The notes beneath the pieces are model-generated. The model did no database searches, was not told the DNA's origin, and was given only the letters and a program-made list of their open reading frames with translations. Positions 17,419 to 26,695 of a stretch of 34,126 bases of DNA are shown here, piece by piece. The stretch covers positions 1-34,126 of the forward strand of contig JAKTTS010000117.1 of assembly GCA_030560485.1 (NCBI GenBank), in the 5' to 3' direction. Each line of letters opens with the position of its first letter. Positions within the stretch are counted from its first letter, which is position 1. The position numbers and the translations under genes are program-made. The stretch comes from Ascoidea tarda (nom. inval.) (lineage: Eukaryota > Ascomycota > Saccharomycetes > Ascoideales > Ascoideaceae).

Positions 17419-20400
17419 CTACATCGCTATTGTCCTACTGTTCTTTGTTTCTCCTTCTTCCAATTCGATACCACCAGTCGATTTGTTCTCTTCACTGTCC
17501 TCAATTCTACTACCTGCGTCTTCCATCTTCAACAACTTATCCCAAAGCTTGATCAACTCGCCCTTTTCTTTTCTCTCTGTTTTCAATTCCTCTCGAATTC
17601 CTTGTATTTCTCTTTTCAAATTCTCATTCACTGTATGAGCACTGTTCAACTTGCTTTGCCATTTGGTCTCGTACCCCTTTTTCAATATTCCCACTTTTTG
17701 CTCATGTTTCTTTGAATATTGCACATACAAATCCTCTGCTAGTTTTCTCAATCTTTCTTCTGTCTTTCTCTCGTTTGATATTTGTTTATTTTTCAAAACT
17801 TCAATTTCTTTTTTATATGAATTATTTTCTTTGATTAATTGAGTAATTTTCTCTCCACTCTTTTCATTTTCTTCACTCAAACTCGACGATTTTTCCTTCA
17901 ATAACGTGATCTCTTTATTTTTACCCACAATCAAGTTCTGCAAATTATTAATTTGGATATGAAATTTATCCAACTCTTCAACATTTTCCCCATTAATTCG
18001 AACATTTTCATCTGATAACTTTGATATCTCATTTTGTTTCTCGCTCAACTCTTCATTCTTACTTTCAATCAACTTTTCCATTTCTTTAATCTTCAGATCT
18101 TTTTGCAATATTTTGCTATTATTATGAATAATTTCTTCTTTCAATTTTTCGTTTACCTTTTCAACTTGTTCTTTATCTTCTTTTAATTCCTGGGTCAATT
18201 CACTATACGATTTAATTTGTGCAACTGCATCGTTAATATGTTCTTCTCTATCCTTTTTCTCCTTAACAATTCTATCCAATGTCTCTTTAATATCACTGAA
18301 TTTAATGTCAAATTGTTGGATTTCTTCATTCTTAACCTTAATAATTTTTTTTAATTCCTCATTTTCTTTAATTATCTCTTCGTTTTTTTCTTTCTTAATT
18401 TCAATTTCATTTCTAATTTCTTCGAGATCACTGTTTAATTTATTGTTAATTAAACATATCCTTTCTTTTTCTTTAGTAATCTCAGCAATTTCTTTATTTA
18501 ACTTATCACGGCTATCACTTATCATTCTAATATCATGCTCTTTATCGTTCATATTAGCTTCTAATTTCCCAATTCTTTCATCGCTCATGTTCAATTTTTT
18601 TCGAACCGCTTCAATTTCAATTTCAATCTTTTCGATTTTTACTCTTTTATCTTCATTCATATTCATCAATTCTTCAATCTCTTCTTCACATTTCATTTTG
18701 TATATAAGCAATCCCTCTTGTTCTTTTTCCAATACTTCCTTTTCATTAATCAATGATATGTTTTGATTTCTAACCAATGAAAGATTGTTATTTAATTTAT
18801 TTAAATTCTGTTTGCATATTATTAAATCTTTTTCATTTTTTTTGGAAATTTTTCTCAAATTATTTAAAATTCTCTGATATGAAATGATTTTATTAGTCTT
18901 TTCTTTAAATATCTTTTCATAAATCATTTTGTTTTTATCAAAAATTCTAAATTGAGTTTGTGATAATCTTAATTTTTCAGTAAGTTCTTTGTTATTCAAG
19001 CTAATCTTTTGGTTTTCTTTTGCCAATTCTAGTATTCTTAGGTTTTTTTTCGAATTTTCTTTCTTAATACCAATTATTTCAGCATTTTTTTCGTTCACTT
19101 CATTTCTAAATTCTTTGACATTGTCTAAATATCCAACTAAAACTTGTTTAAATTGGCCCAATGTATATATGGGAATATCGTTATTTATGATATCTTCATT
19201 TGGCGAAAGTGAATTCAGATTTTTATCAATTTTGTCACTGTTATTATTACTATTACTATTATTATTATTATTAATATCATTAACATCTCTATTATTAATT
19301 TTTTGGTTGGTTTTTCTTCTATCAATACTATCTTGAATAGGTTGAATTCCCGAAATTTCTAAATCATTTAAATTAATTGAAACTTCACTTAGTTCACGAA
19401 GATCAGATTCTTCAGCAAGAATATTTTTTAATTCCTTTTCGATTTCAATATCATCATTTTCATCGTTTTCAACGAGATTATCAAGAACATTTCCAAGAAT
19501 ATTGTCATTAATTTTGCTGTTACTATTATTATTATTAGTAGTAGTAGTGTTAGTAGCAGTAATAGCAGTAATAGTAGTGGTATTGGTATTGGTATTGGTA
19601 TTGGTATTGGTATTGGTATTATCATTTTCATTGTTATCATTATCATTATCATTATTATTGTTGTTTTGGTTATTGATGGAGTTATTCCCATTTATACTGT
19701 TATCATGTTGATTAATAGAATTATCTTCTAGAGATTCTAATATATTTTCATGTAAAATTTGATTGTTCGTTTCTTGATGATTATTGTGTTTTTTGAGTGG
19801 ACTTTCAAAAATTTTAACCTCAACAGGTTTATTTGTATCTAGATCTAAAAATGAATTATCAATAATTCTGGAGGCTTGTTCAGTGATTGGGGAGACATTG
19901 ATTGGTTCAGTAGGGTGTGGTGGAGTTGATGGGCTGATGGAAACATTTATATTGTTTACAGGATTATTTTCATCATTATTTGTTTTTTCATTATTAAATT
20001 TTGAGTTTTGGTTTGAATTTTCTTGATTGTTTTCATTTAAAGTTGAGATTTTATCGAGAATATTAGTTTCGTTGGGTGAATGATCATGATTGTTTTCTTG
20101 ACCATTTTCTTGACCATTTTCTTGATCATTTTTTTGATTATTTTTTTGATAATCGAGATCGGTGTCATGTAATGTTGAATTAGTAATAACATTTGAATAA
20201 GATATTTTATCGTAAGTTGTGGTTGGATAGATCATTTCAAATTCATCATCACTGGATAAAAAGAATTCTTCAAGTTTTCTTTTCTTAATTATATCTTGAT
20301 TATCGGTTTTCAGGATTTCATTGTTATTTAATGAATTTGATTTACGTTTGTTATTGGTGAACGAGACAGGCGATAAAGCAAAAGAGTTTCTGTTTAGCAT

Positions 20401-21366
20401 TGAATTTTTTCGAGAGGGTTTTGAAGAAGATGGCGTTGGACTTTCATCAAGATCAATTGAGCCATTAGAAATATCTATGGTGCTATTTGAACCATCATGA
20501 TCGTCAGAATGGTTTTGTTGGATATTTTCAATATTTTTATTGCCATTCTCTTTATCATTGGCTTTTTCATAATTGCTTGGTTCTAAAGGTTCAAATTCTG
20601 AGCTGGAATTGTCAATATCATTGATAAGATTGTTATTTTGATTGTTAATTATAAAATCATTGCTGCTGCTTCTTGTGCTGGTTCTATTAGTTTTTGTAGT
20701 AGATGGAGAGGAGTTATGTTTTTGACTTAGTCTTAAAGATCTTCTAATATTAGTTTTTGCAGAATTATTGGTTTTCTTGGTGTTTAGAAAATCGTCCTTT
20801 TTTTGAGATTTTGAGCCCAATAGAACCAAATTTTCTTTTTCAATTAAAGGATTAGTATTTTGATTGTATTTCAATTTCAGAAACTTTTTGTCAAGTTTTT
20901 GTTTTTCGTTTATTAAACTATTTTTAGATACTTTTTTAATGGTAGAAGGGGTTTGATTACTGTTTTGATGGTTTATGTAGGAATTATTATTGGATAAAAC
21001 CGAATTTTGAGATGAAGTATTAAAAGTGATTGTTCTTCGAACTGATTTTGATTTTTTTGAATTTCTATGGTTCAATCTGTTATGATTGAAATTCCTTGGT
21101 AAAGAGGAGGGAACTTTCTTAGCTGTAGAGGAGTTTTTGTTTTGGCCAGAAATTGGATTAAATGGAGAGATTAAAAAGTTTGTTAGATTATCATCGATGG
21201 TGTTATTAACTTTTGAAGAAGACAATTGTTGTGATTTTCTTCTTAATGGCTTCTTATTTTGAATTCCATGTGGGGTGGATCTGAAAACATTCAGAGCAGC
21301 AGGAGCAGTTTTGTTTGCAAAGCTAAACTCATCATCACTAGTATCAATAACTGGGACATCAACCAT
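17419..21366 (-). CDS. SLK19: Slk19-like kinetochore/spindle coiled-coil protein
   Basis: A 1315-residue protein. Residues 1-740 are disordered, rich in Asn, Ser, Asp and Lys, with poly-Asn and Asn-Thr runs. From about 740 to 1275 is an almost unbroken coiled coil rich in Lys, Glu, Asn and Ile. The C-terminal part (about 1200-1270) contains LAEDLYVQYSKKHEQKV, then ILKKGYETKWQSKL and GELIKLWDKLLKM. I recognise this as the conserved end of the Slk19 kinetochore family, from memory of that family, not a search. Slk19 acts at the kinetochore and spindle midzone, and in yeast is a separase target in the FEAR pathway. It is much longer than S. cerevisiae Slk19 (821), mostly through the low-complexity N-terminal half. 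The start is the ATG at 21366, about 140 bases below a TATA box. A generic coiled-coil spindle or Golgi protein is the alternative. Confidence 0.68.
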   Translation of the reverse strand: MVDVPVIDTSDDEFSFANKTAPAALNVFRSTPHGIQNKKPLRRKSQQLSSSKVNNTIDDNLTNFLISPFNPISGQNKNSSTAKKVPSSLPRNFNHNRLNHRNSKKSKSVRRTITFNTSSQNSVLSNNNSYINHQNSNQTPSTIKKVSKNSLINEKQKLDKKFLKLKYNQNTNPLIEKENLVLLGSKSQKKDDFLNTKKTNNSAKTNIRRSLRLSQKHNSSPSTTKTNRTSTRSSSNDFIINNQNNNLINDIDNSSSEFEPLEPSNYEKANDKENGNKNIENIQQNHSDDHDGSNSTIDISNGSIDLDESPTPSSSKPSRKNSMLNRNSFALSPVSFTNNKRKSNSLNNNEILKTDNQDIIKKRKLEEFFLSSDDEFEMIYPTTTYDKISYSNVITNSTLHDTDLDYQKNNQKNDQENGQENGQENNHDHSPNETNILDKISTLNENNQENSNQNSKFNNEKTNNDENNPVNNINVSISPSTPPHPTEPINVSPITEQASRIIDNSFLDLDTNKPVEVKIFESPLKKHNNHQETNNQILHENILESLEDNSINQHDNSINGNNSINNQNNNNNDNDNDNNENDNTNTNTNTNTNTNTTTITAITATNTTTTNNNNSNSKINDNILGNVLDNLVENDENDDIEIEKELKNILAEESDLRELSEVSINLNDLEISGIQPIQDSIDRRKTNQKINNRDVNDINNNNNSNSNNNSDKIDKNLNSLSPNEDIINNDIPIYTLGQFKQVLVGYLDNVKEFRNEVNEKNAEIIGIKKENSKKNLRILELAKENQKISLNNKELTEKLRLSQTQFRIFDKNKMIYEKIFKEKTNKIISYQRILNNLRKISKKNEKDLIICKQNLNKLNNNLSLVRNQNISLINEKEVLEKEQEGLLIYKMKCEEEIEELMNMNEDKRVKIEKIEIEIEAVRKKLNMSDERIGKLEANMNDKEHDIRMISDSRDKLNKEIAEITKEKERICLINNKLNSDLEEIRNEIEIKKEKNEEIIKENEELKKIIKVKNEEIQQFDIKFSDIKETLDRIVKEKKDREEHINDAVAQIKSYSELTQELKEDKEQVEKVNEKLKEEIIHNNSKILQKDLKIKEMEKLIESKNEELSEKQNEISKLSDENVRINGENVEELDKFHIQINNLQNLIVGKNKEITLLKEKSSSLSEENEKSGEKITQLIKENNSYKKEIEVLKNKQISNERKTEERLRKLAEDLYVQYSKKHEQKVGILKKGYETKWQSKLNSAHTVNENLKREIQGIREELKTERKEKGELIKLWDKLLKMEDAGSRIEDSEENKSTGGIELEEGETKNSRTIAM
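19579..19620. repeat. GGTATT hexanucleotide repeat, 7 units
   Basis: Seven perfect GGTATT units lie in frame in the SLK19-like gene. On the minus strand they encode an alternating Asn-Thr ladder. Confidence 0.85.
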
Positions 21367-22012
21367 TATGTAATTGGCAGATTCAGGATTTTAGAAATAA
21401 AATAAAGATAAGAAAAATTTCCCAATGAAAACAGAGAAAACAGAGAAAACAGATAAACAAAGTTGAGAGCTGTTGAAAAACAAGAAAAGATAACTCTTGA
21501 AAGATATTTATATGATTGAAACAAAATGGTTTTCAAGATAAATTATTGTCACAAATATAAAGAATAGAAAGCAAAAACAGTCGAAAAGATGTAAACTAGG
21601 AAAAAAAAGAGATAGATGAAGGAACCAGTTTAAGCCTTTGCAAAGTTAAATTGAAATATTTATTTGTTTATATTGGATTTTTACGGGCTTTCTAATTGAA
21701 GAAAGACTAGTTTTGTGGTTTTTGGGCAAACCAAAGCGGCATTCCCTTTGACAATCGCAACAGGAAGGTATTTCTCGGAAACCGTGTCGAGAATAAATGC
21801 GATTACCCCTGTTTGGAACGGAACATATTCAAAATTGCACGTTTGGTTTTCTGTTTTGTTGTTTTTGGATAGATATTTAGGGGTTTTCTTCCAAATTGGG
21901 GTTGAGCACGCGTGGTTTAGCGTGTCCCAGCACGTCTCGCAGAAACTGCATTGCGTCCGCAGTAGTGGTCGTCGAGAGTGACCAGTGCGATGGATAGTTG
22001 CAGGAGTTGGGC
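21367..22012. promoter_or_regulatory. SLK19 promoter / MCA1 3' region
   Basis: This is a 646-base spacer. Next to SLK19 it is A-rich with a TATA box (21505-21512, minus). From 21715 to 22010 it becomes GC-richer and stays open on plus for 88 codons. That frame matches nothing I know and overlaps no expected gene start, so I leave it uncalled. Confidence 0.5.
21505..21512 (-). promoter_or_regulatory. TATA box of SLK19
   Basis: The minus strand reads TATAAATA about 140 bases upstream of the ATG at 21366. Confidence 0.5.
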
Positions 22013-23545
22013 TTATATGGTGAATTGGTGTTGAACGTTGATTGGATGGGAAGAGCTGAGCTGTGGTTTTTGCTGAAAATGATCCTTTAGATAGTATCGC
22101 ATGCTAATTAGAAGACTGATGTAGCTTTGTTGTGGGCTGGCAGATAAAACGCTTATAAGAGCATACGACATTGCGCCGATTGAAACACCATTAAAACTTG
22201 TGTCAACACTTTTTTCATCATCTTTACAACCACTAAAGGATATAACATCGGCAAGAGAGGATTTCATTTTAATGATTTGTTCTTTTTGCAATTTGTTTTT
22301 ATTATTTGCTATTCTCTTACAGACATAGGAAGCATTTTTGTATGCGCCATTGAAATCGCCATTTGAGGCATTTGAGATTAAACCGATTGAGTTTACCGTT
22401 GTGTCTTTTAATAAATTTTTGTGCTTGACCAAACCCTTTGAGGAATAAACATAAGGTAGATTCAAAGCAGTTCCTGAATGGCAGCAGTCAAAGATAGCGG
22501 TTAGCTTAACTCCTTGCTTCAATGGCTTGACCATGATTCTATGCATTTGGTTATCAGCTATGTGACCGTTGCGTTTAAAATCAAGGGGATAAATACACTG
22601 ACCAAAGCCATCTTCTTCATCGCCATCTAAATCAGGGGTTCTGCCACCATGGCCAGAGAAATGAAAAAACAACGAATCATTAGGTTGAGCATCTTTAACT
22701 AGCCAATTCATTGCTCTTAATATATTTGATTTGATTGGAATGTTCATTAAATTGGTATTGTTATCAGTTAATATAACCATATCTTGATATTTGAAATTAT
22801 AATGTTTAACTAGAAAATTTGAAATATTATTAACATCATTAATACAGCCTTTTAAGGCATTGTTTGTATTGTAATAATTTACACCAATTAAAAGAGCCTT
22901 TTTTTTTGGTTTATAATTATTTTTATTAAACTTTGGGTTAATTATATACTTAGTGCTATCATAGTTTTTAGTTTCAGTTTGAATATATTTTTGAGTATTA
23001 TTATTGTTATTATTGTTATTATTGTTATTATTGTTATTATTGTTATTGTTATAGATTTTTTTCTGTTTTGTATTATTCAATTGAGAGTTGTTAAAATGAT
23101 TGACTCTGCTGTTTGGTTGTTGGGAAACTTGAACATTCAGTGGATTGAAAGAATATAAAGATTTCTGATTGTTAGGTTTCAGATAATTTGGATGAGTTAA
23201 ATATGAATTTGAATTAGAAGATGAAGTGAAAAACGAAGGAGAAGGAGAAGAAATATAAGTTCGATGATCAAGGTTAGAAATAGATTGGGGTGGATTAGCT
23301 GGTGCTGAAACAGAGTTCCAACTGTTTATATTGCTATTATTACCACCGAAAGCGTCTGGTGATTGAGCATAAAAAGAAGGGGGATTTGGAGAACCAGAAA
23401 CAGCAGAAGGTAAGACTGGTGGTTTTCTTCTCAAGTGAGAACTCTCAGAAGCAAAAGAAGGCGAGGGAAACTGATTAAACTCTTCGTGCTGAGAAAATTT
23501 GAATTGCTGAGGACGATAGTTTTGCTGGCCTTGACCTGGATACAT
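22013..23545 (-). CDS. MCA1: metacaspase (C14 family)
   Basis: A 510-residue type I metacaspase, an Arg/Lys-specific cysteine protease linked to cell death and protein quality control in yeast (Mca1/Yca1). The N-terminal 210 residues are Pro/Gln/Ser/Asn-rich and disordered, with an 18-residue poly-Asn run at 166-183 in place of much of the poly-Gln prodomain. The p20-like domain starts at KKKALLIGVNYY (214). The catalytic dyad is His299 in HFSGHGGRT and Cys355 in DCCHSGTAL. YPLDF and the C-terminal p10-like part (DVISFSGCKDDEKSVDTSF, then GAMSYAL) are complete, and the ending SSHPINVQHQFTI is family-like. Two CTG codons lie in the prodomain and none in the catalytic domain. It shares a 184-base promoter with CQD1. 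Confidence 0.96.
   Translation of the reverse strand: MYPGQGQQNYRPQQFKFSQHEEFNQFPSPSFASESSHLRRKPPVLPSAVSGSPNPPSFYAQSPDAFGGNNSNINSWNSVSAPANPPQSISNLDHRTYISSPSPSFFTSSSNSNSYLTHPNYLKPNNQKSLYSFNPLNVQVSQQPNSRVNHFNNSQLNNTKQKKIYNNNNNNNNNNNNNNNNNNTQKYIQTETKNYDSTKYIINPKFNKNNYKPKKKALLIGVNYYNTNNALKGCINDVNNISNFLVKHYNFKYQDMVILTDNNTNLMNIPIKSNILRAMNWLVKDAQPNDSLFFHFSGHGGRTPDLDGDEEDGFGQCIYPLDFKRNGHIADNQMHRIMVKPLKQGVKLTAIFDCCHSGTALNLPYVYSSKGLVKHKNLLKDTTVNSIGLISNASNGDFNGAYKNASYVCKRIANNKNKLQKEQIIKMKSSLADVISFSGCKDDEKSVDTSFNGVSIGAMSYALISVLSASPQQSYISLLISMRYYLKDHFQQKPQLSSSHPINVQHQFTI
22997..23050. repeat. poly-Asn tract of MCA1
   Basis: Eighteen consecutive Asn codons of mixed AAT/AAC type, giving a short imperfect trinucleotide repeat in the prodomain. 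Confidence 0.85.
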
Positions 23546-23729
23546 TTGTAGCTAAGGCTGCTTTGGTGGAGGAAGCAGAGGAAGCAGAGGAAGCATAAAA
23601 ACCAGCACAACCCAAACAGGAAAAACACAGCCCAGCTCAAACCCGCCAAAGTGGCTTTCTGCTGCAGGAGCCAGCAGTGCGGCACCAAACCAGCGGTGTG
23701 GTACTTTTGCACGTGCCGAAGTCAAGCAG
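23546..23729. promoter_or_regulatory. MCA1/CQD1 bidirectional promoter
   Basis: Only 184 bases separate the two start codons (235 if CQD1 begins at 23781). The region is GC-rich and has a CACGTG at 23710-23715, within 20 bases of the first CQD1 ATG. No good TATA is seen. Confidence 0.6.
23710..23715. promoter_or_regulatory. CACGTG E-box
   Basis: This CACGTG lies 15 bases upstream of the first possible CQD1 ATG. The closeness favours use of the downstream ATG at 23781. Confidence 0.45.
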
Positions 23730-26168
23730 ATGAGCTTCGAAAACTGGGGTGTGAGTGAACACAGCACAAAGAGGCGAGTAATGAGTCGAGTGGGCAGCAT
23801 CAGCATCAGCAGCATCAGCAGCAGAATTGGCAGCAGAATTGGCAGCAACAGCAGCACCAGCATCTTTAGTGCTCGCAAAAAATGGCTCTCTTGTGGGCTT
23901 ATTCAAGTCCTGCGCTTCCACAGACAGACTCCCTCCAGCGATAACTATTATTCTCATCACCGCAATCACCACCATCACCACCATCATCATCAAAGCACTT
24001 TTGGTTTCGGTTCTTTCTGCAGTATTCTTTTGTTATCCACATCTTCTTCATTACTAGTTTTGTCTGATAAAAACTATTCTTTTCGGTTTACTCGTTTGCG
24101 CAATGATTGTGTTTCTGAGCCCACTTTGCACGACGATCAAACTCATAAGAACAGTCTTGATCTTGAGTGCATTCTGGACGACAATTTAGATGGAAAGCAA
24201 AATCAGAACGAAATCAAAACCAAACCTTCAGTTTTTAAAATCATTTTTGACTTTGTCAACTTGAAAATAATTGAACCCATTCTTATCATCACTCGATTTA
24301 TCGAATTATCCATCATTTTTTTGCCTTTAATTGCTCTATATCCCTTATCTCTTTTTGGCCAAAAGATCAAATCAGATAACATTGCAATTTCAAACCAAAG
24401 ATATGGTACTTTAATCTATTATAAGCTTTTGACCTATTTAATTCAATTTGCTGGTCCATCCTTTATTAAACTAGGCCAATGGGCTGCCTCAAGAAACGAT
24501 ATTTTTTCAAATCTTCTATGTAATGAATTAAATAACTTGCACTCAAACTCAATTCCTCATTCCTTTTCTTATACCCAAAAAATTATCTGCAATTCCTTCA
24601 ATATTCCCTTAGATCAATTCAGCAATTTATTTGATCAATTTATCCAGGAGCCTGTTGGTGTTGGTGCAATTGCCCAAGTTTATATTGCAAAACTATCCAA
24701 TGATTTTATTCAAAATCACCTAAATATTCAAAATTATTCCAATAATAAATCCGTTAATCAATGGATAGCAATCAAAGTTTTACATCCGAAGGTCAAAAAA
24801 AAAATATCAAGAGATGTAAAAATTATGGCATTTTTTGCAAATATCATCGATTATATTCCAACAATGGAATGGCTATCCTTACCCCAAGAAGTTCAACAGT
24901 TTTCCTTATTCATGAATCAACAATTGGATCTAACAAACGAAGCTCTCAATCTAATCAAATTTAAAAAAAACTTCAACAATACTAACAACAACATATACTC
25001 AGATTCAACTCAGCTATTTAAAATTAAATTTCCACACCCTTATCTATCTCTATCCTCTAAAGATATCCTAATAGAAGAATACATTCATGGAATCTCCTTA
25101 TCAAAATTGCTATACTTACAACAGATTCTAAATAACAAAATCTCAAATGCAGTTTCAAATGATCAAAAACTGAAAATCAAAAACTCCTATAACGGTTATA
25201 TAAAACTATCAAAACTAATTAGTAATGCAATCTTAGATTCCTTTCTTAAAATGTTGATTCTCGATAATTTCATTCATTCAGATCTACATCCAGGTAACGT
25301 CCTTGTTAGATTCTTCAACTCATCCAATAACAACAGCATTCAAATGAATGACTTGACAACGGATTTATTAAACTTGAATGATGATAATGACGCCTGGTTG
25401 AATCAGCTAAATACCTTAATAACAAAGGGCTTTTCACCAGAAATTTGTTACATCGACACAGGTTTAGTAACTGAATTAAATGATCCCAATCGCATAAATT
25501 TTATATCCTTATTTAACGCTTTAGCAGAATTCGATGGCTATCGTGCAGGTGAATTAATGATTGAAAAATCAAAGACACCTGAAACAGCCATTGATTCTGA
25601 GATTTTTGCTTTAAAAATGGAAAGATTGGTTGATAAAGTTAAACAAAGAACTTTTACCTTGGGTAATGTTTCTATAGGCGATTTATTGGAAAATTGTTTA
25701 TCAATGGTAAGAAAGCATCATGTTAGAATGGAAGGTGACTTTGTTAACGTTATTGTGGCAATCTTATTATTGGAAGGAATTGGCAGACAATTGAATCCTA
25801 ATTTGGATTTATTTGCAAGGTATGTTTCACTTTTATCAAACTTGTTTTATCTTACTTTTATTAAAAACCATTCACTAATACTTTTTTTTGTTTTTCTTTT
25901 CAATTATAGTGCTATTCCAATTTTAAGACAAGTGGGGTTGCAAGATGGTCGTAGATTGTTACAAAATCAAAATACCTTGTCAATGATAAAAGTTTGGCTA
26001 GCTTTAGAAGTTAGACAATTTATTAATGCCAGCGTTCAAGATGTATGTGTGAAAAAAAAAATTTAAAGATTTTCAAGTCTTTTCTTTTGCGTATAAAATA
26101 ACTAACAAATTTTTTTATTACAGATTTATAACCTAGTACAAAAAGACTGGTTATCACCAAACTACTGA
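23730..26168 (+). CDS. CQD1: Cqd1/ADCK2-like mitochondrial UbiB atypical kinase, spliced
   Basis: A three-exon gene (23730-25819, 25910-26042, 26124-26168), 755 residues if the first ATG is used. Cqd1 (YPL109C) is a UbiB-family protein of the mitochondrial inner membrane that affects coenzyme Q distribution. Visible are FIKLGQWAASRNDIF with the KxGQ motif at 247-250, EPVGVGAIAQVY (Ala-rich loop equivalent), AIKVLHP, the loop HSDLHPGNV (Asp518) and DTGLV (Asp576, the DFG equivalent). WAASR and AEFDGYRAGELMIEKS point to Cqd1/ADCK2 over Coq8 or Mcp2. Splicing restores LDLFASAIPILRQVG and the C-terminal IYNLVQKDWLSPNY. The ATG at 23781 gives a better presequence, Ser/Arg/Ile-rich without acidic residues. 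Three CTG codons occur, none at a conserved site. The window's only confirmed introns are here; yeast YPL109C also has an intron. Confidence 0.93.
23795..23866 (+). repeat. AGC/ATC trinucleotide-rich tract
   Basis: Repeated AGC and ATC triplets with a duplicated AGCAGAATTGGC unit encode the Ser-rich presequence of CQD1. Confidence 0.65.
25820..25909 (+). other. CQD1 intron 1 (90 nt, phase-preserving)
   Basis: Donor GTATGT, branch-like CACTAAT at 25873-25879, pyrimidine tract and acceptor ATTATAG. Its length is a multiple of three and it has no in-frame stop, so an unspliced mRNA stays open and would insert 30 mostly hydrophobic residues. Removal joins LDLFA to SAIPILRQVG, which is the family sequence. 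Confidence 0.9.
26043..26123 (+). other. CQD1 intron 2 (81 nt)
   Basis: Donor GTATGT, branch AACTAAC (26100-26106), acceptor TTACAG. Without splicing the frame stops within the intron at 26064-26066. Splicing adds the conserved-looking tail IYNLVQKDWLSPNY. Confidence 0.9.
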
Positions 26169-26695
26169 TAGCTAATGTGAATTTTTTATGAAAGCAAATA
26201 AAAAACGTATAGATTATACAATTAATCTTATATACATAAAAAAAGATAATATTCTATGATATACAGTAATATATTCAAAAACCATTTCAAAACGATTGAC
26301 ATTAATAAAACGAAGTAACAGATAACATAAAGAACTGAAATAAAAAAAAGTTTGTAATAATGTAACAAATATTCTCATCATCATATTTAGATGATGAAAA
26401 ATTAAATATAATATAAAAGAACAAATATTAAAAAGGAAAAAATTATAAAAGCGTGAGAAAGAATGAAAAAGTAAATAGAAGAGAAGAAAGTAGAAGAGAA
26501 GAAAAGAAAAGAGAAGAAAAGAGAAGAGAAGGAAAAACAATAAACTCGTGTTGATATCTAACCAACAAGGTTTGCTTTTTTAAAGTATTGTCACAAAGAG
26601 ATTCAAAACAAAAGTCATAAAATTCTAAAAATTGAACAATGTCTAATTGCTCTAAGTTATTGATTATACAAGAAAAAGAAATGAAAGATTAGAAT
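26169..26695. other. convergent CQD1/zinc-cluster 3' region
   Basis: This 527-base AT-rich spacer has no supported gene. It includes a purine repeat (GAAGAGAAGAAAA-like units) at about 26479-26531. Confidence 0.6.
26479..26531 (+). repeat. AGAAGAGAAGAAA purine microsatellite
   Basis: This is an imperfect tandem run of AGAAG/AAAAG pentamers. Confidence 0.65.

Noticed and set aside
21715-21981. 88-codon plus-strand ORF between SLK19 and MCA1
   Set aside because: It has no recognisable sequence, lies in the GC-richer SLK19 promoter, and has no promoter of its own that I can see.
26043-26066. KKKI end of the intron-2-retained CQD1 reading, like an ER-retrieval KKXX signal
   Set aside because: It comes from an A-rich run inside a well-formed intron. 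The spliced form has the family-like C-terminus, so the motif is most likely coincidence.
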